DNA of 64,000 nt from Sulfurospirillum sp036802865 (GTDB lineage: Bacteria; Campylobacterota; Campylobacteria; Campylobacterales; Sulfurospirillaceae). Under the pieces are notes generated by a model, which made no database searches, was not told the DNA's origin, and was given only the letters and a program-made list of their open reading frames with translations. The stretch is from assembly GCF_036802865.1 (NCBI RefSeq), contig NZ_DAIRVK010000001.1:809648-873647 (forward strand). The letters run 5' to 3'. Position numbers and translations under genes: made by a program. Shown piece by piece: positions 59,409 to 64,000 of this stretch (positions are counted from its first letter, which is position 1; each line of letters begins with the position of its first letter).

Positions 59409-60068
59409 TTACTTTTTATCTGCTTTCGTAGCGATGCTATCGCCAATTCCTTGGAGGAGTTGAACTAAAACAATCAGTATAACAACGGTAATGACCATAA
59501 CGTCTGTTTCGTAGCGGTAGTATCCAAAACGGATGGCAAGATCACCCACGCCTCCACCACCCACGATGCCAGCCATTGCCGAGTAGCCAACAAGGCTAAT
59601 GCCTGTTACGGTGAGCCCTCGGATGAGACCTGAGAGCGCTTCTGGGAGTAGCACCTCTTTTATAATTTGAAAAGGGGTTGCACCATAAGCCGTTGCGGCT
59701 TCAATGACACCTTTATCGACTTCGCAGAGCGATACTTGCACCAACCTAGCGTAAAATGCAATAGCAGCAACCGAGAGTGAAAAAGAAGCGGCAATAGGTC
59801 CAATGGTTGTTCCCACAAGGATTTGTGTTAAAGGAAGAAGCAAGACCAGTAATATAACATACGGCGTTGATCGAATAACATTAATGAGTAGACCACTGAG
59901 CATGTTGAGAAATTTATTTTCCCAAAAAAGCCCTTTATCGGTAACAAATAAAAAGATTCCCAGAGGAATACCAACAAGAATCGAAAGTGCAAAGGAGATG
60001 CCCACCATTTGTAATGTTTCCCAAAATGCCGTTAAAAGGTCTGGTAACAATGCGATAAAACTATCCAT
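59409..60068 (-). CDS. metI: ABC transporter permease, MetI family
   Basis: A 219-residue inner-membrane permease with five hydrophobic segments and the ABC-coupling EAA loop (EAATAYGATPFQIIKEVLLPEAL). Conserved NVIRSTPYVILLVLLLP and GYSAMAGIVGGGGVGDLAIRFGY match MetI. Its start overlaps metN by 8 bp. With MetN and MetQ it would import methionine, or a related small amino acid or its derivative. Confidence 0.92.
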   Translation of the reverse strand: MDSFIALLPDLLTAFWETLQMVGISFALSILVGIPLGIFLFVTDKGLFWENKFLNMLSGLLINVIRSTPYVILLVLLLPLTQILVGTTIGPIAASFSLSVAAIAFYARLVQVSLCEVDKGVIEAATAYGATPFQIIKEVLLPEALSGLIRGLTVTGISLVGYSAMAGIVGGGGVGDLAIRFGYYRYETDVMVITVVILIVLVQLLQGIGDSIATKADKK

Positions 60069-61068
60069 GAAATACCTCCGCTGACGCTGTTCGCTCTTTT
60101 AAATAGTTCATAATCTCACCCATTCGCGTAACCCCACCATCCATATGAAGAATAAGAACACCCAAAGGCTTCTCATTGATGTACTCAATTTTTCCATGCA
60201 AAACATTGATGTTTACGCCAAAGGTGCGAATAACATCTGAGAGGATGGGCTCTTCGGCTTTATCGCCATTGTAAACAACTTTGATGAGGCTCCCTTTGAG
60301 GTCATTGACAATGCGTGAAGGAAGCTCTAGGTTGAGTGTATGGGCGACCAGTTTTTGTGTAAAAGGGTGTTTTGGGCGTGCAAAAATATCATAGACTTCG
60401 CCTTCTTCGACAACGCTACCTTGATCCATTACGGCAACTTTGGTACATATTTTTTTAATGACGTCCATTTCATGGGTAATAAGAATGGTGGTAATGCCCA
60501 GTGTGCGGTTAATGTCTTTGAGAAGCTCTAAAATGGCATTGGTTGTCTCAAGATCAAGTGCCGATGTCGGTTCATCGCACAAAAGGATTCTAGGGCTGTT
60601 CGCAAGTGCTCTGGCAATGCCCACACGTTGTTTTTGCCCACCTGAAAGTTGAGAAGGGTAAACATCTCTTTTGTCAGATAGCCCCACTAAAGCTAAAAGT
60701 TCGGGTACTCTTTGGTTGATCGTTTCTTGAGACGTGCCTGCTATGAGCATGGGGAATGCGACATTATCAAAAACGGTTTTGGTGTGGATGAGGTTAAAAT
60801 GTTGAAAAATCATTCCGATCGTGTGGCGAACACTTCGTAATGACTTTCCTGTATAGTCTGTTATCTCTTCTTCGTCTATCCATACTTTGCCAGAGGTTGG
60901 TTTCTGTAAAAGGTTGATGGTGCGAAGTAGGGTACTTTTACCCGCTCCACTGGTGCCAACAATGCCAAAAACTTCACCTTCTTGAATGTGCAGGTTGACA
61001 TTTTTAACCGCTTTAAAGGACGCTTCTTTACTTTGAAACTCAACCGTTACATTTTCAATACGTACCAT
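60061..61068 (-). CDS. metN: ABC transporter ATP-binding protein, MetN family
   Basis: A 335-residue ATPase with Walker A GTSGAGKSTL, signature LSGGQKQRVGIARAL and Walker B ILLCDEPTSALD. The C-terminal ~95 residues form the NIL domain (ILSDVIRTFGVNINVLHGKIEYINEKPLGVLIL), which in E. coli MetN binds methionine and gives trans-inhibition of uptake. ATG 61068 (MVRIENVTVEF) is preferred over 61089. Confidence 0.94.
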   Translation of the reverse strand: MVRIENVTVEFQSKEASFKAVKNVNLHIQEGEVFGIVGTSGAGKSTLLRTINLLQKPTSGKVWIDEEEITDYTGKSLRSVRHTIGMIFQHFNLIHTKTVFDNVAFPMLIAGTSQETINQRVPELLALVGLSDKRDVYPSQLSGGQKQRVGIARALANSPRILLCDEPTSALDLETTNAILELLKDINRTLGITTILITHEMDVIKKICTKVAVMDQGSVVEEGEVYDIFARPKHPFTQKLVAHTLNLELPSRIVNDLKGSLIKVVYNGDKAEEPILSDVIRTFGVNINVLHGKIEYINEKPLGVLILHMDGGVTRMGEIMNYLKERTASAEVFHG

Positions 61069-61129
61069 AATAACTTTCTCTCCAATCATTGATGAACACG
61101 CTATGCTAAAACCATACCGTGCTAAATCT

Positions 61130-61966
61130 CTAGTTTGTTTTTGCTTTCAACCACGCTGGTTTTTGAAAATCTTTAAAGATGCGTGCAGGGTCATTGATGA
61201 TGGTTGCAAACGCTTCAGATTCAACGATCTCTTTGATGTCTTTTGCAAATTGTGCTTCGATATCATCTGATCTTACCGCAATGACGTTGATGTAATTCTC
61301 AGGAATAATCTCTCGATCTATAGCGCTTGGGTAGATACCAGAAGAGATCGCATAGTTCCCTGTAGCAACTGCTATGTCAACGCTTTCAACCGTTCGAGGA
61401 ATTTGTGCCGCTTCAATAGGGTGAAATTTGAGTTTCTTTGGATTTTCAGCAATGTCTCTTTCCGAAGCTTTGGTCGCATCAAGTTCAGCTTTAATTTTAA
61501 TCAAACCAACGGCTTGAAGGTAGCGCAATGCTCGTGCAAGATTGGTTGGGTCATTGGGTATGGTAATCGAAGCGCCATCTTTAATCTCAGCAAGGGATTT
61601 AAATTTTTTAGAGTAAATGCCCACACCTGCGGTTGGTACGCTGATGAGAGGTGAGAGTTTAAGCCCTTTGTCTGCAGAGAATTTTGCGAGATAAATAGGA
61701 TGCTGAAATAAATTTGCATCGATTGATTTGTTAGAAAGCGCAAGGTTGGGTTGCACATAATCACTAAACTCTTTAATCTCAATAGAATAACCCTTTTTCT
61801 CCAGACTAGGTGCAATGGCTTGTTTAAAAAGATCGCCATAAGGACCAGGAGATATACCAATAATAAGGTGTTTCGTATCTGCTGCAAAAGCATTGCCTGC
61901 CATAAGAACAAATAGCCCCGCCAGTAAGATAGATAATTTGGATGTGATCCATTGTTTGATACGCAT
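61130..61966 (-). CDS. metQ: Periplasmic binding protein, MetQ/NlpA family
   Basis: A 278-residue binding protein. ATG 61966 with AAGGAG 8 bp upstream begins a typical Sec signal (SILLAGLFVLMAGNAFAADTK) cut at AFA-A. MetQ proteins are usually lipoproteins, but no lipobox cysteine is present, so this one should be soluble. Mature motifs include LIIGISPGPYGDLFKQ, VGIYSKKFKSLAEIKDGASI and IPNDPTNLARALRYL, the family's methionine-binding signature region. First gene of metQNI by transcription. Confidence 0.9.
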   Translation of the reverse strand: MRIKQWITSKLSILLAGLFVLMAGNAFAADTKHLIIGISPGPYGDLFKQAIAPSLEKKGYSIEIKEFSDYVQPNLALSNKSIDANLFQHPIYLAKFSADKGLKLSPLISVPTAGVGIYSKKFKSLAEIKDGASITIPNDPTNLARALRYLQAVGLIKIKAELDATKASERDIAENPKKLKFHPIEAAQIPRTVESVDIAVATGNYAISSGIYPSAIDREIIPENYINVIAVRSDDIEAQFAKDIKEIVESEAFATIINDPARIFKDFQKPAWLKAKTN

Positions 61967-62012
61967 TGTATTGTCTCCTTTTCTCATGTCAAATGTATAA
62001 ACTGTGAAAGTG

Positions 62013-62107
62013 TAACGCAAAAGAATTTTAATGTCAAGTAAAATGATAATAATAGTAGTGAATTAAACTTATTCTTTTGTGACGCAAACTGTGACACCTT
62101 TGCGTTA
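62013..62107. promoter_or_regulatory. Triple TRACGCAAA repeat in the metQ/flavoprotein intergenic region
   Basis: TAACGCAAA (62013-62021) and TGACGCAAA (62080-62088) are direct copies, and TTTGCGTTA (62099-62107) is an inverted one, making a dyad with the second. They sit between metQ (-) and the flavoprotein gene (+), and look like sites for a dimeric regulator. The following 62108-62397 is AT-rich with nothing else recognised. Confidence 0.5.
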
Positions 62108-62397
62108 AAGAAATATCGCCAAAATCTCACATTTTACCGCTATTTTCTCTACTCAACGCAGCATTATTAAACGTATTTCTTAGATATATAAATTTATAAA
62201 TATGCTTGTGTACTTACATTATATGCCTATTTTTGGGCTTTATTGATATTTTTTCTTTGCATATATCGTTTAAATATATCAAAAGTAACACCTTTGGTTG
62301 AGAAACAAATTTTTTATACATATCTCACATTAAATATCACAGTTAATTATTAGAATTAAGGCAGGAATAAAAAACCATTTCAAAAAGGAGTTATACA

Positions 62398-63963
62398 ATG
62401 AGTCAAGAGACAATGTCCAGAAGGGACGCGCTTAAATTAGGTATGGTTGGAGCAGGAGCAGCAATGCTTAGTGCAGCCAATGCAATGGCAGCGGCACCAA
62501 CAGAGAAAGATGTTAAGTTTGATGAAGAGTACGATGTTATCGTTATTGGTTCAGGTTTTGCAGGTCTTGCAGCAGCTGCTAAATCAGCAGAGCGTGGCTT
62601 AAAAGTTCTTATTCTTGAAAAAATGGGTCGTGTAGGTGGTAACTCAGTTATCAATGGTGGTGCGTTTGCCGTTCCAATGAATAATGACCAAAAACAATTT
62701 GGTATTGTTGACTCTAAAGAGTTATTTATTAAAGATGCTTTAAAAGCTGGTCTTGGTATTAACCACGTTGAGATGTTATCATTGATCGCTGATCGTGCGC
62801 AAGAGACACTAGACTTTGCTATTAAATGTGGTGCTAAATTCCAATTAGGTAAAAAACCAACATGGTTTGGCGGTCACTCAGTTCCAAGAACAATCGTTAC
62901 AGAAAACATGAGTGGTTCTGCGATTATTCAACCAATGGCAGCATTTGTTGAGAAACTTCCAGGTTGTAAACTTGTAACTCGTGCAAAAATGGATGACTTT
63001 GTTATGAGCAATGATGGTACAACCGTTATTGGTGTAACTGCACGTATTAACTACAAATTTGACAACAAACTTTACAGTGATGACATTGAAAACAAATCAG
63101 GTGAGAAAAAAGTGTACCGTGCTAAAAAAGGTGTTGTTTTAGCAAGTGGTGGTTTCTCTATGGATAAAGAATACAGAATGATTCAAGATCCTCGTATGAA
63201 ACCTGATATGGATTCAACAAACCATGAAGGCGCAACTGCGGGTGCACTTTTAAAAGCATTCCAAATTGGAGCACTTCCTGTACACATTAGCTGGATCCAA
63301 GAAGGTCCATGGGCAAGCCCGGATGAGAGAGGTTTTGGTGTAGCACCACTTCTTACTCAACAAGGTCTATTTGTACTCGGTGTTGCAGTTGACGTTAGAA
63401 ACGGTAAACGTTTTATGAACGAAATGGCTGATAGAAAAACAAGAGCGGATGCTGAGTATGTTGTCTTAAGAGAAGATCCAAAAGCATACCCTGTTGCAAT
63501 CGGAACTCACCATACGTTTGAAGAACAAATTGCTGCAGCGGTTGAAAAAGGTTTGGCTTCTGGCGTTATGAAAAAATTTGATACCATCGATGCTCTTGCG
63601 GCAAACTACAAAATCCCTGTAGCTGCATTAAAAGAGACAATTGCAAAATATAACGAAGATGCTAAAAACGGTGTTGAAGACCAATTCAAAAAACAAACAC
63701 TTAAAGAGATGAAAGGTAAAGAAGCTATCGATATGAAAGGACCTTTCTACGCAATTCGTTTGGTTCCAAAACCTCACCATACAATGGGTGGTTTAAAAAT
63801 CAATACTAAAGCACAAGTTATCTCTGCTAATACAAATAAACCAATTCCAGGTTTCTTTGCAGCGGGTGAAGTAACAGGTGGAACACACGGTGCAAGCCGT
63901 CTAGGTAGTTGTGCGATTGCTGACTGTCTAGTATGTGGTATGGTAGCAGGAGAAAACATCTAA
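62398..63963 (+). CDS. Tat-exported flavoprotein of the flavocytochrome c/fumarate reductase family
   Basis: A 521-residue periplasmic flavoenzyme. The N-terminus has a Tat signal (MSRRDALKLGMVG, cleavage near AMAAA). FAD binding is shown by YDVIVIGSGFAGLAAAAKSAERG and VGGNSVINGG. Catalytic parts of the fumarate/urocanate/methacrylate reductase group are visible: TNHEGATAGAL, GKRFMNEMADRKTRADAEY with the candidate acid Arg, KPHHTMGG and GASRLGS. It has no heme domain of its own, so the gene starting 3 bp later probably encodes its cytochrome c partner. It should reduce an alpha,beta-unsaturated carboxylate as terminal electron acceptor; which one is not evident. A strong AAGGAG precedes the ATG. 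Confidence 0.92.
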   Translation: MSQETMSRRDALKLGMVGAGAAMLSAANAMAAAPTEKDVKFDEEYDVIVIGSGFAGLAAAAKSAERGLKVLILEKMGRVGGNSVINGGAFAVPMNNDQKQFGIVDSKELFIKDALKAGLGINHVEMLSLIADRAQETLDFAIKCGAKFQLGKKPTWFGGHSVPRTIVTENMSGSAIIQPMAAFVEKLPGCKLVTRAKMDDFVMSNDGTTVIGVTARINYKFDNKLYSDDIENKSGEKKVYRAKKGVVLASGGFSMDKEYRMIQDPRMKPDMDSTNHEGATAGALLKAFQIGALPVHISWIQEGPWASPDERGFGVAPLLTQQGLFVLGVAVDVRNGKRFMNEMADRKTRADAEYVVLREDPKAYPVAIGTHHTFEEQIAAAVEKGLASGVMKKFDTIDALAANYKIPVAALKETIAKYNEDAKNGVEDQFKKQTLKEMKGKEAIDMKGPFYAIRLVPKPHHTMGGLKINTKAQVISANTNKPIPGFFAAGEVTGGTHGASRLGSCAIADCLVCGMVAGENI

Positions 63964-63965
63964 TC

Positions 63966-64000
63966 ATGGGTAGCAAAAAAACTCTTTTAGCTCTAGGGTT
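63966..64000 (+). CDS. Start of a downstream gene (partial)
   Basis: ATG 63966 lies 3 bp after the flavoprotein stop and opens a frame MGSKKTLLALG that runs to the window end. The charged start followed by hydrophobic residues looks like a signal peptide. By analogy with flavocytochrome c systems it may be a multiheme cytochrome c, but nothing diagnostic is within the window. Confidence 0.5.
   Translation, partial: MGSKKTLLALG

Noticed and set aside
1..64000. CRISPR array
   Set aside because: No set of evenly spaced identical repeats was seen; the repeats found are few, diverged and irregularly placed.

Overview
The window looks like a chromosomal segment of a free-living Campylobacterota (Epsilonproteobacteria), most probably Sulfurospirillum or a close relative. 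The evidence is a Rieske/cytochrome b/di-heme cytochrome c1 operon of the epsilonproteobacterial type, HQWRQP-type histidine kinases, an eight-gene Hyf-type energy-converting [NiFe] hydrogenase operon, OprD-like porins, a TAXI-TRAP transporter, a HrcA/CIRCE-controlled groESL operon and AT-rich sequence. The genus is inferred; the class-level placement is well supported.

Layout. 0-6.5 kb: end of a peptide-type ABC binding protein, a sensor kinase, a cytochrome c553-like protein, petABC and a porin. 6.5-15.2 kb: c-di-GMP signalling proteins, psd, a DbpA-like helicase, an AT-rich membrane protein, and a YheO-type regulator divergent from a beta-hydroxyacid dehydrogenase. 15.3-21.3 kb: an OprC/NosA-like copper TonB receptor, a leuA gene behind a Leu/Val-rich leader peptide, and a NicO-type metal permease with two tandem DUF1007 proteins. 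21.3-28.4 kb: an HD-GYP response regulator, a MarR/quinone-reductase pair sharing an operator, a chemoreceptor, a small XRE regulator, YebC and a LUD protein. 28.5-33.6 kb: TAXI-TRAP transporter with DUF1850, a YitT protein and a short outer-membrane protein. 33.7-35.7 kb: groEL/groES.

35.8-42.3 kb is an accessory island. It begins at tRNA-Met and holds a PLP decarboxylase, a GlxA-type AraC regulator, two isolated AT-rich cargo genes, pseudogene debris, several diverged ~100-bp inverted-repeat elements and a tyrosine integrase that is broken at its 5' end and by a 16-bp tandem duplication. 42.3-51.9 kb is the hyf operon (hyfABC-EFGHI plus hycH- and hycI-like genes), which should couple H2 turnover to ion translocation.

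52-64 kb: a divergent MoaD-like/ThiF-like pair, a GGDEF-EAL protein, and a LysR-controlled operon joining a LeuCD-type dehydratase to a protein carrying the full fluoroacetate-dehalogenase residue set. After that come a metNIQ ABC transporter and a Tat-exported flavocytochrome-c-type flavoprotein whose partner gene runs off the end. The points most worth following up are the leu attenuator with its truncated LeuA, the dehalogenase/aconitase-family operon, the inverted-repeat island, the promoters with operators in their spacers, and an over-represented TTACATGTAA palindrome.
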